Source of the DNA: Bacillota bacterium
GTDB lineage: Bacteria; Bacillota; Clostridia; Lachnospirales; Lachnospiraceae
DNA: 64,000 nucleotides
Direction: 5' to 3'
Assembly: GCA_030526045.1 (NCBI GenBank)
Contig: JAUNDN010000010.1
Location: 1-64,000 of the forward strand
Every line of letters starts with the position of its first letter. The first letter of the stretch is position 1. Made by a program: the position numbers and the translations under genes. Shown here piece by piece: positions 15,473 to 24,311 of the stretch. The notes beneath the pieces are model-generated. The model made no database searches and had not been told where the DNA came from. It saw only the letters and a program-made list of their open reading frames with translations.

Positions 15473-16306
15473 TTACCCCTTCACTTCAACCGGGATCCAT
15501 ATCTCCACGTTCCCAACATCCTCTGCCTCGTTCCAATACACAAACCTTTCAATGGTAGCCATGCACTTTCTGTACTTGCTGTTCGGCAGAAATTCTTCAT
15601 TAATTTTCTTCCATACATTTCCTAAAACATTTTCCGATATAGCACCCTTTGCCTCAAAGATAATCCAGGTTGCCGGAGGATAGGTGAAGGTTTCAAAACC
15701 CTCCACTTCACCGCCATCCCATTCTACAGCGCACATATAGTCATCACTGCCATCCTCCCCAAAGCCGAAGCATAATCCCAGATCAAAAAATTTTCCGCTG
15801 ACTTCTTTAATTCTTTCATTGCTTCCGTCACTTTTCACAATCGCCCAGGTGCCGCCGCCATAAGGCGTAATCCGTCTGATTCCAAGAACCGAAAAGCTCT
15901 CCCTTTCTGTAATGGTATAATCCATCTTCTCCACTCCTTTAATCGTAATTTCAAAGTGAAGCCGACAGTAAAAGGTAAGCCTGACATCGCTTTTTCTCAC
16001 CTCGGCCGGTGATATGTGATGAAGACTTTTAAACGCCACGCGGAAGGCATCTGCAGACTGGTAACCATATTTTACTGCAATATCCATAATTCTTTCGTCT
16101 GTATTCTGCAGATCATACGCAGCGCAGGTGAGCCTTCTTCTCCTCACATATTCCGAAAAGGAAACTCCCGCGATCTGCGAAAAGGAAGACGAAAAAACAG
16201 GATACGGGCAGGCAGCAATGCGGGATATCTCCCTCTCATCCAGATTCTCCTGCAAATGCCGCTCCACATAATCCATGACCTGATTCATACGGTTCATCCA
16301 GTCCAT
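15473..16306 (-). CDS. AraC-family regulator with GyrI-like effector domain
   Basis: A 277-residue regulator. Residues 1-105 are an AraC-type double helix-turn-helix: NLDEREISRIAACPYPVFSSSFSQIAGVSFSEYVRRRRLTCAAYDL (first part), then RIMDIAVKYGYQSADAFRVAFKSLHHISPAEVRK, the AraC signature. Residues 120-277 form a GyrI-like (effector-binding) domain, typical of drug-sensing MarA/Rob/BmrR relatives. The binding pocket often takes hydrophobic cations. A direct target cannot be shown, but the neighbouring GNAT-DUF3795 gene starts only 24 bases after its stop, so the two are probably co-transcribed and the regulator may control the drug-modifying cluster. Confidence 0.85.
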   Translation of the reverse strand: MDWMNRMNQVMDYVERHLQENLDEREISRIAACPYPVFSSSFSQIAGVSFSEYVRRRRLTCAAYDLQNTDERIMDIAVKYGYQSADAFRVAFKSLHHISPAEVRKSDVRLTFYCRLHFEITIKGVEKMDYTITERESFSVLGIRRITPYGGGTWAIVKSDGSNERIKEVSGKFFDLGLCFGFGEDGSDDYMCAVEWDGGEVEGFETFTYPPATWIIFEAKGAISENVLGNVWKKINEEFLPNSKYRKCMATIERFVYWNEAEDVGNVEIWIPVEVKG

Positions 16307-16433
16307 TTCTGTTCTCCCCTCTCATTTCCGGTCAGTCTCAATTCCCTTTACCATTGTCTTCTGCCCTAACATATCATATCTGCAGTCAGCTGTTCCGTCA
16401 TTTGGCACAGAATAAATAACGGGTTTATACCTG

Positions 16434-17180
16434 TTACTTATATACAATTCTTCTTGGTTCTTTTCCATAGGGATGCGCCATGCAGGTACCGCCAAACCAG
16501 GTATAGGGCACATCATTATCCTTCTTTCCCATACAGACCTCTTCTACCGCCTTTAAATGCACCTCACAGAAGGATGCATCAACAAGCTCACGTCCGTGTC
16601 CGGTAAGCAGATAGTCAAATTCACTCCGCAGCATCTGTATTCTCTTTAAGGATTCCAGAAACTGCTCCATTGGCAGGCATTCCGGTAGCTGCATCCAGGT
16701 CTGTTCCAAAATGCTGTCCCCGGGAAACAGGATTCTGTCCTTCCGATCCAGAAGCGCAATCCCTCCCGGCGTATGTCCGGGCAGTTCATATACCTCCAGT
16801 TCAATTCCACCGAGGTCAAATACCTTCCCTTCCGTCACCGGTACAAATTCTGCAGGATGCAATCCGGCCTCTTTGATTGCCTGCACAAAGACAGGATCCT
16901 GATAGAATCTCTCTGCAACTGCGATATCCTCAGGATGAATATGTACCTTCTCAAAATACACATTCCCGTAAATATGATCAGGATGCCCATGTGTATTAAT
17001 AACTTTAAGAGGAAGATCCGTAATTTCCTCCGCTACAGCCCGCACATTCTCATAGCCGGTCATGGTATCAATGATCAGACCGCTCTTTTCACCCGTCACA
17101 AGATATCCTGTGGAATCGCCGTTGTCGTCTAGCAGCCAGATGTGGTCATTGATCTGTTTTACCTGAATTCTTTCATACAT
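16434..17180 (-). CDS. Metallo-beta-lactamase-fold hydrolase
   Basis: A 248-residue MBL-fold enzyme. Zinc motif THGHPDHIYGN (HxHxDH) lies at about residues 63-73, PGHTPGGIALLD at 136-147, LFPGDSI follows, and LTGHG near 200 is the last ligand segment. It has the overall form of class B hydrolases (glyoxalase II-like and lactonase-like). No signal peptide is seen, so a secreted carbapenemase is unlikely. The start has GGGGG before it. A 127-base gap, without an obvious gene, lies between its stop and the AraC gene; possible promoter for the AraC transcript is not clear there. Confidence 0.8.
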   Translation of the reverse strand: MYERIQVKQINDHIWLLDDNGDSTGYLVTGEKSGLIIDTMTGYENVRAVAEEITDLPLKVINTHGHPDHIYGNVYFEKVHIHPEDIAVAERFYQDPVFVQAIKEAGLHPAEFVPVTEGKVFDLGGIELEVYELPGHTPGGIALLDRKDRILFPGDSILEQTWMQLPECLPMEQFLESLKRIQMLRSEFDYLLTGHGRELVDASFCEVHLKAVEEVCMGKKDNDVPYTWFGGTCMAHPYGKEPRRIVYK

Positions 17181-17197
17181 TTTGATTCCCCCTTAAT

Positions 17198-17965
17198 TTA
17201 ATAACCCCGGATTTCATATGCTGTATAGGTGTGACTATAATGATAACCAAGCTTTTCTGCAAGTGCAACCGACCATAAATTCTGTGCATCCCAGCTGGGA
17301 TATAAATTCCGCTCCAGACACTCCAGAATTAACCTTGCACCGCAAACAGTGGCAAGCCCTTTTCTGCGGTAAGGTTCATTGGTATCAATTTCGATCTCAA
17401 TCCCTTCCTTGTAACTGGAATAAGAGGAGGCTCCTGCAACCAACTCCCCGTCCTTCAAAATAGCTACCCCAAGTCCTAGTTTTTGAAATTCTTCATAATC
17501 CCTGTATAGCGCCACCCAGAACCTGCTCCATTCCATTTTTTGACAGATCTCATAAATCTCTCTGTCAATCAATCGCAATTCATATTCCTCTGGCAACGAA
17601 GCTACAATCCGCTTAAGCTTCTCCTTGTCAAAGGCATCCGTTTCCTTCTTAATCGCATACCGTGACACCTTCTTTGCCTTTTCCTGATAATGCTTCTCTA
17701 TCAAAGCCGCCCACGCATCATTTTGAGGCACCATGATGATAAATTCATTATGGCACCAATCGGGTTTATAAGAAATCAGCTCCTCATCCGGCTCTCCTGC
17801 AAAAAAGGCAAAATCCCCAAGGATTGCCATAGCACTGGCTGGATTTAGAGCATCATCTGCATAGATTTCACCCATAACGCCTTGCATGCAGGACCAGATC
17901 AATGTCTCCTCCCAGCCTGCAAACAAGTCCTTCACTTTTTCTATATTTGTAATTTTCTGTATCAT
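17198..17965 (-). CDS. GNAT acetyltransferase (zwittermicin-resistance-like, GNAT_acetyltran)
   Basis: A 255-residue protein of the two-part acetyltransferase type. The first half (LIWSCMQGVMGEIYAD, FAFFAGEP) is the less conserved N-terminal domain; the C-terminal part has GAILKDGELVAGASSYSSYK-like beta strands and IEIEIDTNEPYRRKGLATVCGARLILECL as the acetyl-CoA loop, ending SVALAEKLGYHYSHTYTAYEI. This layout matches PF12746, which includes zwittermicin A self-resistance protein ZmaR. Its start codon overlaps the Rpn gene's stop in an ATGA junction, so the two are translationally coupled. Substrate is unknown. Confidence 0.8.
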   Translation of the reverse strand: MIQKITNIEKVKDLFAGWEETLIWSCMQGVMGEIYADDALNPASAMAILGDFAFFAGEPDEELISYKPDWCHNEFIIMVPQNDAWAALIEKHYQEKAKKVSRYAIKKETDAFDKEKLKRIVASLPEEYELRLIDREIYEICQKMEWSRFWVALYRDYEEFQKLGLGVAILKDGELVAGASSYSSYKEGIEIEIDTNEPYRRKGLATVCGARLILECLERNLYPSWDAQNLWSVALAEKLGYHYSHTYTAYEIRGY

Positions 17966-19044
17966 AATATTTCCTTCCAGTACAAGTCCACCTTCTTTTC
18001 TGCCGTTTTCCTATTGAGTTGGCATTTCTCCATTACTTTATCGATAACCTCTTCTTTTGAAGTTCCCTTTTCCTGACAGATAGACACAATTACTTCAATG
18101 ATAGTTTCCCTGGCTTTCTTTTCCGCCTGCTCTGCTTTCTTTTCCGCACTCGCAGTCTTTTTTCTCTCCTCCTGGATATTCATCTTTTCCATGTTTTCAA
18201 ACATATAGCCCATCCTGCGCTCCTTCACTCTCTGCACACATTCCACAGTCTCTTCTTTACTCGCTCCCACCTTCATGCACAGATTTTCCATCACAGTAAC
18301 TATGATATTCAATATTGCTTCCGGCGTATCTTTGATCATCCGGTCCAGCTTCTCCTGCGGAAGTTTTAAAAATTCCGACAGATCTACCGCATCCTGGATC
18401 TTGTTGAACAGCATGATCAGGGACATTTCATTTCCACGCTCCAGCAGCTCCTCGTTACTGTAGTCATGAAGGCTTACCACTTCATAGCAAAAATCTGGTA
18501 TCCATTCCGGGAACAGGCTACTTTGTGCAATCCGTTCACAGAAATGTCTGTCTGCCGTCCACGGCTTTTTCCCTTCATAATAAACCACCGGTATGATTAC
18601 CGGATAACGGAAACTCTTGCGTCCGCTGACGCCTTCGCTTTTCTGTTCCACTTCTTTACTGTATTCAAGCCAGATACAGGTCATATACTTCAAAAGCTGC
18701 ATGGCAACATCATAATCCACCGTACTTTTATGCTCTGTCAGTGATATCAAAAAAAGGGGTTCGTTTTTTCCCTTCTCATCATGGAGCCAGATACGCTTCA
18801 CCGTATCCGATTCAAATTCCGTTCCGAGATAAGGTCTGTACCTTTCGGAAACATCCTCAATGTCTTCCGGTCTTACATTCTTAAATAGGGGAACCTTCAC
18901 ATTGTCCCTCAAAAACTGTGCACATAATACCGGATTCTCCAGCACGTTCTTGCTACTGATGTCACGTACTTTTCCGTAACCGTTATTTCTACGGGTACTC
19001 TTTCCGTTATTACACGGATTACTGCTTTTGTGCATTCTCTTCAT
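17962..19044 (-). CDS. Rpn-family recombination-promoting nuclease / transposase-like
   Basis: A 360-residue protein of the Rpn/PD-(D/E)XK nuclease family transposase group. The N-terminal 40 residues are basic and Asn/Arg-rich; the nuclease core includes YLGTEFESDTVKRIWL and PLFLISLTEHKSTVDYDVAMQLLKYM, where TEHKS supplies the E-x-K of the active site. A C-terminal coiled coil with many Lys/Glu residues (about 270-330, KKTASAEKKAEQAEKKARE) follows. E. coli RpnA-D cut DNA and promote RecA-independent recombination. The ATGA overlap with the downstream acetyltransferase implies one transcript. Such genes are commonly multi-copy in Lachnospiraceae and show phase-variable linkers. Confidence 0.8.
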   Translation of the reverse strand: MKRMHKSSNPCNNGKSTRRNNGYGKVRDISSKNVLENPVLCAQFLRDNVKVPLFKNVRPEDIEDVSERYRPYLGTEFESDTVKRIWLHDEKGKNEPLFLISLTEHKSTVDYDVAMQLLKYMTCIWLEYSKEVEQKSEGVSGRKSFRYPVIIPVVYYEGKKPWTADRHFCERIAQSSLFPEWIPDFCYEVVSLHDYSNEELLERGNEMSLIMLFNKIQDAVDLSEFLKLPQEKLDRMIKDTPEAILNIIVTVMENLCMKVGASKEETVECVQRVKERRMGYMFENMEKMNIQEERKKTASAEKKAEQAEKKARETIIEVIVSICQEKGTSKEEVIDKVMEKCQLNRKTAEKKVDLYWKEIL

Positions 19045-19182
19045 TCATTTCCTCCTGTTGGTAGATACTGATACAAACAGGAGAATGATCTTTTCGCCTG
19101 CCTGCATGAAATTAATAAACTGTTTGAATTAATGGCGAAAAGCCAGAATTCAGATAAATTGATGTGATTTTGATATATTGTT

Positions 19183-19211
19183 AACATATCACAGTTTATC
19201 ATTGCATGCAA
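19183..19211 (-). promoter_or_regulatory. Predicted promoter for rpn-GNAT
   Basis: TTGCAT and TATGTT separated by 17 bases on the minus strand, 139 bases before the Rpn start. The remaining leader is AT-rich and no operator stands out. It lies close to the end of the upstream PPOX gene, so read-through is also possible. Confidence 0.35.
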
Positions 19212-19250
19212 GCATTTTCTTCAATATTTTCGCACCTTTCTGTTTACTGC

Positions 19251-19715
19251 TTATTTTTGCTGGCTCGTCTTGTACAACGTCTTACTATAATTCCCTGCTT
19301 TCAAGTCAAAGGCTTCTACGAACGGTTCGCCATCCTCATAAATCCATTTCTGAATATAGCACGGCTTAACCACAAACAGCCTCTCCTGCGCATGGGATGT
19401 ATATCTGTCGAAGGAGCTTTTGAAGCTTTTTTCGTATTCTTTGCAGAAATCCTGGTTTTCTAACGGATGTCCCAATTCCTCGCATACCCCTTCAATCTGA
19501 AAATTATCAATACACAACGCAACATTAGGGTTTTTCTTCATTTGATCATATTTTCTGAAGGCTCGATCCGTCTGAAAATAAAAGCAGCCATCCAGCACGA
19601 TAATGCTCATCATTCTCGAAGTAACCTTATCCTGATAAGACGTTGACAGCACCATCTTTCTGGAACTGCCTATATCCATAAACAATTTTTCCAGCTTTTC
19701 TTTAAACTGTTCCAT
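19251..19715 (-). CDS. Pyridoxamine 5'-phosphate oxidase-like flavoprotein
   Basis: A 154-residue split-barrel protein. SSRKMVLSTSYQDKVTSRMMSIIVLDGCFYFQTD and RKYDQMKKNPNVALCIDNFQIEG are the usual beta strands and loop of this superfamily, with the flavin phosphate contact in the RKYDQ segment. It differs from the NimA-like protein at 12201 and belongs to another branch. Function may be reduction of a small heterocycle or flavin/haem binding. It is in a run of three minus-strand genes with the MGT glycosyltransferase (15 bases upstream) and the CAT-like gene, all likely co-transcribed. Confidence 0.7.
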   Translation of the reverse strand: MEQFKEKLEKLFMDIGSSRKMVLSTSYQDKVTSRMMSIIVLDGCFYFQTDRAFRKYDQMKKNPNVALCIDNFQIEGVCEELGHPLENQDFCKEYEKSFKSSFDRYTSHAQERLFVVKPCYIQKWIYEDGEPFVEAFDLKAGNYSKTLYKTSQQK

Positions 19716-19730
19716 TTTTCTTTCTCCAAC

Positions 19731-20933
19731 TCAACTATTTTGCTGTTTTTTACGTCTCCCCCGGCTCGCCACCCTCAGAATGGCATCTGCTGCCTTCACA
19801 GGGCCCCCGCTTGCCTTGAAGCTCTCTGATATTTCTTTGGCTTTTTCCTGATACTCCGATTCTGCCAAAACAGCTTTAACCGCCTCCCGGAGAGTAGAAG
19901 CATTTCCCTTTTTAAGCGGAATGCCTGCTCCAAGCTCTGCAACCCGCCTCGCCACACCGCCCTGCTCAGCCGTCTGTGGAAACATAATCAGCGGAACCCC
20001 ATAATAAAGGCTCTCATTGACGCTGTTCATCCCGCAATGACTGATGAAGACATCCGTCCGCTGCAATATGGCAATCTGATCCACACTGTGATATACTTCA
20101 AAGTTGGAAGGAATTTCTCCAAGCTCTGTAATATCCGTAAGCTGCCCCACAGACATAATTACGTGATAATCGCTACCCCCAAATGCTTCTATGCAGCTTC
20201 TGTAAAATTTCAACAGCAAATTGTTGACCGTTCCCATAGATATGTATATATTTTTCTTTCCATTTGGCAATGCTGCTTTTCCTGCCTTCCGGATGGAAGG
20301 TCCCACAAAGCTGTATCTGTCTGAAAACGTTTCTGCATAGGGTTGAAATTCCTTAGAAGTGTACACGATCGTATCCGTATTATTATCATTCTGCATGATA
20401 TCAAGTACGTTATTGATCGGATATCCCTTCTCCTGCAGTCGTTTGATATCCTTTGTGATACTGGGCATGGAAATGATCATATTCCACATTTGAGAAAAGC
20501 TTTGCTTCATAATCTTCGCAGAATACTGGTTGAATGCAAAGGTGGTTGTAGATGAAACAAACGGAATATTCAGTTTCAGTGCTGCCGCTTTTCCCCATAC
20601 AGCCATAGAATCCGCAACAATGCAATCCGGATGAAATGCTTCCATATCCCGGCATACCATTTCATCAAGAGCCAGCGTGGTATCTGTTAAAATGCGAATT
20701 GAAAATGCCATGTCCTTTCCCACTCTGGCACCATCCTCCAGCTTCAGCTTCTGCTCACAGTCATACTCATCACAGGCAATAAACTTTGCCCCGGTACTTT
20801 CAATTCTCTCCTTATAGGTTAGATAAGAGTAATACCGGACCTCATGCCCTCTGTTTACCAATTCTCTCACTACTTCAATGGTGGGATTGGTATGTCCGCT
20901 TGCCGGTATACAAAAAAAAGCAATCTTGCTCAT
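19731..20933 (-). CDS. MGT-family (macrolide) glycosyltransferase
   Basis: A 400-residue GT-B glycosyltransferase of family 1. MSKIAFFCIPASGHTNPTIEV is the acceptor-binding start, with the conserved His in GHTNP; VADSMAVWGKAAALKLNIPFV is the second acceptor segment; IYISMGTVNN and DVFISHCGMNSVNESLYYGVPLIMFP form the nucleotide-sugar site (HCGxNSVxE). MGT enzymes glucosylate macrolides and other hydrophobic acceptors and inactivate them. The start follows GGAGG. The window has a second related domain in the YdcF fusion at 7497, but the two differ widely. Specific drug substrate is unknown. Confidence 0.85.
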   Translation of the reverse strand: MSKIAFFCIPASGHTNPTIEVVRELVNRGHEVRYYSYLTYKERIESTGAKFIACDEYDCEQKLKLEDGARVGKDMAFSIRILTDTTLALDEMVCRDMEAFHPDCIVADSMAVWGKAAALKLNIPFVSSTTTFAFNQYSAKIMKQSFSQMWNMIISMPSITKDIKRLQEKGYPINNVLDIMQNDNNTDTIVYTSKEFQPYAETFSDRYSFVGPSIRKAGKAALPNGKKNIYISMGTVNNLLLKFYRSCIEAFGGSDYHVIMSVGQLTDITELGEIPSNFEVYHSVDQIAILQRTDVFISHCGMNSVNESLYYGVPLIMFPQTAEQGGVARRVAELGAGIPLKKGNASTLREAVKAVLAESEYQEKAKEISESFKASGGPVKAADAILRVASRGRRKKQQNS

Positions 20934-20949
20934 TTGATCTGTCCTCCCG

Positions 20950-21597
20950 TTATTTCTTCAAATAAAGCTCCGGTCTCCTTAGCATTTCTTCCACATCCTG
21001 AAAGAAAAGCCCACAATGATAGCCATCCGCCACTGCATGATGAATCTGCAGAGTCAGAGGCAGTGTCACCTTTCCTGCTGCCTCACAATATTTTCCCCAG
21101 GTCACCATAGGAAAAAGAAATGTGTAGCTGCTTTCATTCGACGCGGTGAAGGAGGAATAGGGTATCCAGGGTATACAAGAGGCAATAAAAAAATTCGGAT
21201 AGCTGTCTGTCCTTTTCTTTTCTATTTTGTAGGCCTCCATATCCTCTCTGATAGCAGCATAGAATTTCATAAAATCCTTATCATAAGGTGTACACAGGGT
21301 ATCCATCACCTTTGTCTCTTCGTCAATAACCGCATAATCCGGATAAATCTCATCCCAGATACCCAGGTCACCGTTTTCATCATATCCCATGCGAAATTCT
21401 TCCCTGGCATTTATTGCTCTCGTAACAATCCAGGTAAATGCAGGAAACATTCGATACCCATTCTCTCTTATAAATTTCATAAACTCGGAAATGTCCACAT
21501 CCACTGTAATACTATAAGTGCTTTTGGCAACTGTACTGAAATGTTCGAAGCATTCCCTCCGATCCCATACATCCATATTAATTTTCCTGAAATTCAT
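20950..21597 (-). CDS. Chloramphenicol acetyltransferase-like protein (type A)
   Basis: A 215-residue CatA-fold protein. The catalytic motif QIHHAVADGYH (HHxxxDG) is at about residues 187-197; WDRRECFEHFSTVAKSTYSITVDVDIS at the front, AFTWIVTRAINAREEFRMGYD in the middle and the Trp/Ser/Phe-rich FIASCIPWIPYSSFTASN complete the usual pattern. Type A CATs are trimers that acetylate the 3-hydroxyl of chloramphenicol. Homologues in Clostridia are frequently annotated as CAT but often lack a shown phenotype. Two GGAGG-like sites precede the ATG. It may be the first gene of the CAT-MGT-PPOX unit. Confidence 0.8.
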   Translation of the reverse strand: MNFRKINMDVWDRRECFEHFSTVAKSTYSITVDVDISEFMKFIRENGYRMFPAFTWIVTRAINAREEFRMGYDENGDLGIWDEIYPDYAVIDEETKVMDTLCTPYDKDFMKFYAAIREDMEAYKIEKKRTDSYPNFFIASCIPWIPYSSFTASNESSYTFLFPMVTWGKYCEAAGKVTLPLTLQIHHAVADGYHCGLFFQDVEEMLRRPELYLKK

Positions 21598-21723
21598 CCT
21601 CCGGTCTCCTCCCCTGAATCAGCTGTTGGTAGGTTACTCCCTGCTTTATTGTTTTGCCACTATATTACCATTCGTAGATACCATTTTCACCAAAAAATGA
21701 TACAATGTTATTTCGTTTGTATT

Positions 21724-23262
21724 TTAGATTCTCGGCATATTCGGGGTTGCCGCCGGTCCTCTCTTTTCCCACTTGACCGGGACGGTCACTCCACTTTCCG
21801 ATACCAGAACAAATGGAACCTCCATCGCCTTGTTGTTCTGATTGTCCTCATAAATAAATTCTGCCACAAAACGGTAGATCGGCTTCACCGGTCCCTCCAC
21901 CGTAATCTCATATTCCACTTCTTTAATCCCGTCTCCCATATGAGCCATAGTAAGGAATACTGCCTGTTCATTTTGCGGAGCAATCTGACATCCCTCTCTT
22001 GCATACAAATAAACGTTGACTCTGTCTGAGGTTACCGCCTTGGAGGTATTGGAAAGAATAAATTTAATCTTCTTTGGCTCTCCGCTTACAATTGTAGGAT
22101 CACCACAATAATCCAGACGAACATTTAAATAGGGGAACCCGAAACGCACCACCTTCATCTCGTCATAGATGTTTTGGAAGTATGGCTTTGCATAGAAGCT
22201 TTCATTGTTCCATTCTCTCAACTGGTACTTTTCAAATGCCTGCTGATGCAAGGCAATCACGCGATCCGTCAGCTCTTCCACTGTCCTGGGAATCCTTCCG
22301 TACATTAAAAACGGATTAATGCTGATGGTGACAAGCTTGTTTCCGATAGGCTTAACCCACTTTTCATCAAATATCTGTGTTCCATACATGATTCCATACA
22401 GGGCTGCGATTGTCCCGGCAGTACAATCGGTATCCTCACCATAGTTCACTGCCGTGCACATTGCCTTTTCAAAATCACCCTCACCAAAAAGAAGTCCATA
22501 AATGATGATCATGATGTTGGAGGGAACATCCCAGCCCATCCTGCCTTCTCCATAACCCTTTTCCTCATCCTCATCCGCGATGGCATGCCATTCCAGATGT
22601 CCGATATAGTTTTGCATGATATATTCCCGGCTCTCTGCCACCGTCATTCCTTTATCATACGTTGCAATGGCGTCTCTTATTACTTTGCTGACCGCACAGT
22701 TCTCCGGGATATAGCTGAGTCCGATGTTGATCAGTTCCCGTATATCCTTTTCATAAAAGGCAGCGCTTTCCATTGCTGCAACAAATACCTCGGCATAAAC
22801 CCCTTCCCCGTCTCCGTGGTCAACAATGGCATCTTCAAAGGCATACTTTGCAGCAAGCTGCGGATAGCCCGGATAGAGGCATGCCCAGATATCTGCCCTG
22901 ATGTAAGAACCGCAGCTGTCCTTAAAGGAATTGTTGAAGCTTCCGCTGACAGGCGGCTGTAAGCCGGCACGCAGATTAGTCTTAGCCGTTCCGTATTCCG
23001 CATGTGTGAAAATCATATACTCATTAAAATACTCTCCCAGCACCTTTGCATCCACATCGATCCCCTTTTCCTCCAGTGCAAGAAGCCATAGGATCTGAAT
23101 ATCCAGATCATCATTGGGAAGCGGCTCCCCGGTGATATCATGGGTATAATAGGTCACATTGTTTTTCTTTCTCTCCCATTCCATCGGCATTCCCAAGGTC
23201 CCACCAATATTCTTTCCCAGCCAGCAGCCGGAAACTCTGTCCCGATATTCCTTCAAATCCAC
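21724..23262 (-). CDS. ADP-ribosylglycohydrolase family protein with C-terminal beta domain
   Basis: A 512-residue protein. Residues 1-330 have the all-helical ADP-ribosylglycohydrolase fold; the metal ligands lie in PNDDLDIQILW (about 49-59) and NYGEDTDCTAGTIAALYG (about 271-288). Residues 390-512 form a beta-sandwich-like domain with no motif I recognise. The family removes ADP-ribose from arginine or hydrolyses related N- or O-glycosides, and members in gut Clostridia may act on nucleosides or sugars. The GTG start at 23260-23262 follows GGAGG. It stands alone between a LysR gene and the CAT-like gene with gaps of 126 and 45 bases. Confidence 0.85.
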   Translation of the reverse strand: MDLKEYRDRVSGCWLGKNIGGTLGMPMEWERKKNNVTYYTHDITGEPLPNDDLDIQILWLLALEEKGIDVDAKVLGEYFNEYMIFTHAEYGTAKTNLRAGLQPPVSGSFNNSFKDSCGSYIRADIWACLYPGYPQLAAKYAFEDAIVDHGDGEGVYAEVFVAAMESAAFYEKDIRELINIGLSYIPENCAVSKVIRDAIATYDKGMTVAESREYIMQNYIGHLEWHAIADEDEEKGYGEGRMGWDVPSNIMIIIYGLLFGEGDFEKAMCTAVNYGEDTDCTAGTIAALYGIMYGTQIFDEKWVKPIGNKLVTISINPFLMYGRIPRTVEELTDRVIALHQQAFEKYQLREWNNESFYAKPYFQNIYDEMKVVRFGFPYLNVRLDYCGDPTIVSGEPKKIKFILSNTSKAVTSDRVNVYLYAREGCQIAPQNEQAVFLTMAHMGDGIKEVEYEITVEGPVKPIYRFVAEFIYEDNQNNKAMEVPFVLVSESGVTVPVKWEKRGPAATPNMPRI

Positions 23263-23307
23263 TTTTCCTCCATTCTGTTTCTCTTTTCTGAAACAATATC
23301 TATTTTT

Positions 23308-24213
23308 TTACAGGCTCTCCCTGAATTTCCGGATCTCTTCCAGGTACTTTTGACCAAGAGGACTGATTGACACACCTTTCCTCTTCAGATAGCCGATGGT
23401 CATAATCTCATCCGATTTCAATTTGATCGCACAATAGTCCGAACCGTTTAAATTCTCACAGATAATTCCGGAGCAGAGCGTGTATCCGTTCAGTCCTACC
23501 ATCAGATTCAGCATGGTTGCCCGGTCATTTGCCTTGATCAACCGCTTGTACGCATAAGTACTGAGTACCTCCTCCGCAAAATAAAAGGAATTGTTCACAC
23601 CCTGCTCAAAGGAAAGGCATGGATATTCCTCCAGCTCTTCAAGAGCAATCTCTTCTTTCCCGGCCAGAGGATGTCCCTTCCAAAGATACACGTAGATTCC
23701 GCATTTTAAAATATCATGAAACTCCAATTCAAATTCCTGAAACAGCTTGGAAAGAACGGCTCGGTTAAAGTCATTCAGATAAAGAATTCCGATTTCGCTT
23801 CTGAAATTTTTCACATCCTCAATGACCTCATAGGTTTTGCTCTCATGTACCGCAAACTCATACTCATCCATGCCAAACTGCTTCACCATCTCCACAAATG
23901 CCTTCACCGCAAAGGAATAATGCTGCATGGAAACACTGAACCGTTTCTTGCTGTTCTTTTTCTCTATGTACCGGTTCTCCACCAGACGATACTGTTCCAC
24001 TACCTGTCTGGCATAGCCCAAAAATTCCTCACCCTCCGGTGTGATGCTGACACCGCGGTTGCTGCGGTTAAAAACCGTGATGCCGATTTCCTCCTCCAGT
24101 TCCCTGATTGCCTGAGAAAGGCTTGGCTGCGCAATAAAGAGCGTCCGTGCCGCTTCATTCATGGAATGGGTATCTGCAATTGCTATTACATATCGAAGCT
24201 GTGTCAGTGTCAT
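23308..24213 (-). CDS. LysR-family transcriptional regulator
   Basis: A 301-residue LysR regulator. The winged helix-turn-helix is MTLTQLRYVIAIADTHSMNEAARTLFIAQPSLSQAIRELEEEIG (residues 1-44), then VFNRSNRGVSITPEGEEFLGYARQV. Residues 90-295 form the effector-binding domain. I start at ATG 24211-24213 because GGGAGG is immediately upstream and the family begins here. Its gene lies after a terminator behind MetQ, so it may use its own promoter. The closest plausible targets are the ADP-ribosylglycohydrolase gene downstream (same strand, 45 bases after) or the MetQ gene upstream; effector is unknown. Confidence 0.85.
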   Translation of the reverse strand: MTLTQLRYVIAIADTHSMNEAARTLFIAQPSLSQAIRELEEEIGITVFNRSNRGVSITPEGEEFLGYARQVVEQYRLVENRYIEKKNSKKRFSVSMQHYSFAVKAFVEMVKQFGMDEYEFAVHESKTYEVIEDVKNFRSEIGILYLNDFNRAVLSKLFQEFELEFHDILKCGIYVYLWKGHPLAGKEEIALEELEEYPCLSFEQGVNNSFYFAEEVLSTYAYKRLIKANDRATMLNLMVGLNGYTLCSGIICENLNGSDYCAIKLKSDEIMTIGYLKRKGVSISPLGQKYLEEIRKFRESL

Positions 24214-24255
24214 TTTGTCCTCCCTTTTCCCAAAGTCCACCCGTGAACTCAAAAC

Positions 24256-24280
24256 AACCCTGGAACACCATTCCAGGGTT
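24256..24280 (-). terminator. Terminator after metQ-like gene
   Basis: A perfect 10-bp stem (AACCCTGGAA/TTCCAGGGTT) with a five-base loop is followed on the minus strand by GTTTTGAG. It lies 32 bases after the MetQ stop and ends the transcript before the LysR start. Confidence 0.75.
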
Positions 24281-24311
24281 GCTCAATCACATTATACATG
24301 ATTTCTTTTCA

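Noticed and set aside
16322..16516. 64-codon minus-strand frame between the MBL and AraC genes
   Set aside because: It overlaps the MBL gene's 3' end in another frame, lacks a ribosome binding site and has no family.
13518..17180. True beta-lactamases
   Set aside because: The two MBL-fold proteins have HxHxDH but no signal peptides and their other motifs fit cytoplasmic hydrolases of the superfamily.
21016..22029. A 337-codon plus-strand frame across the CAT-like and ADP-ribosylglycohydrolase genes
   Set aside because: It is antisense to two well-supported genes and spans their intergenic gap. Its product is rich in His, Ile, Arg and Cys without motifs, typical of shadow frames.
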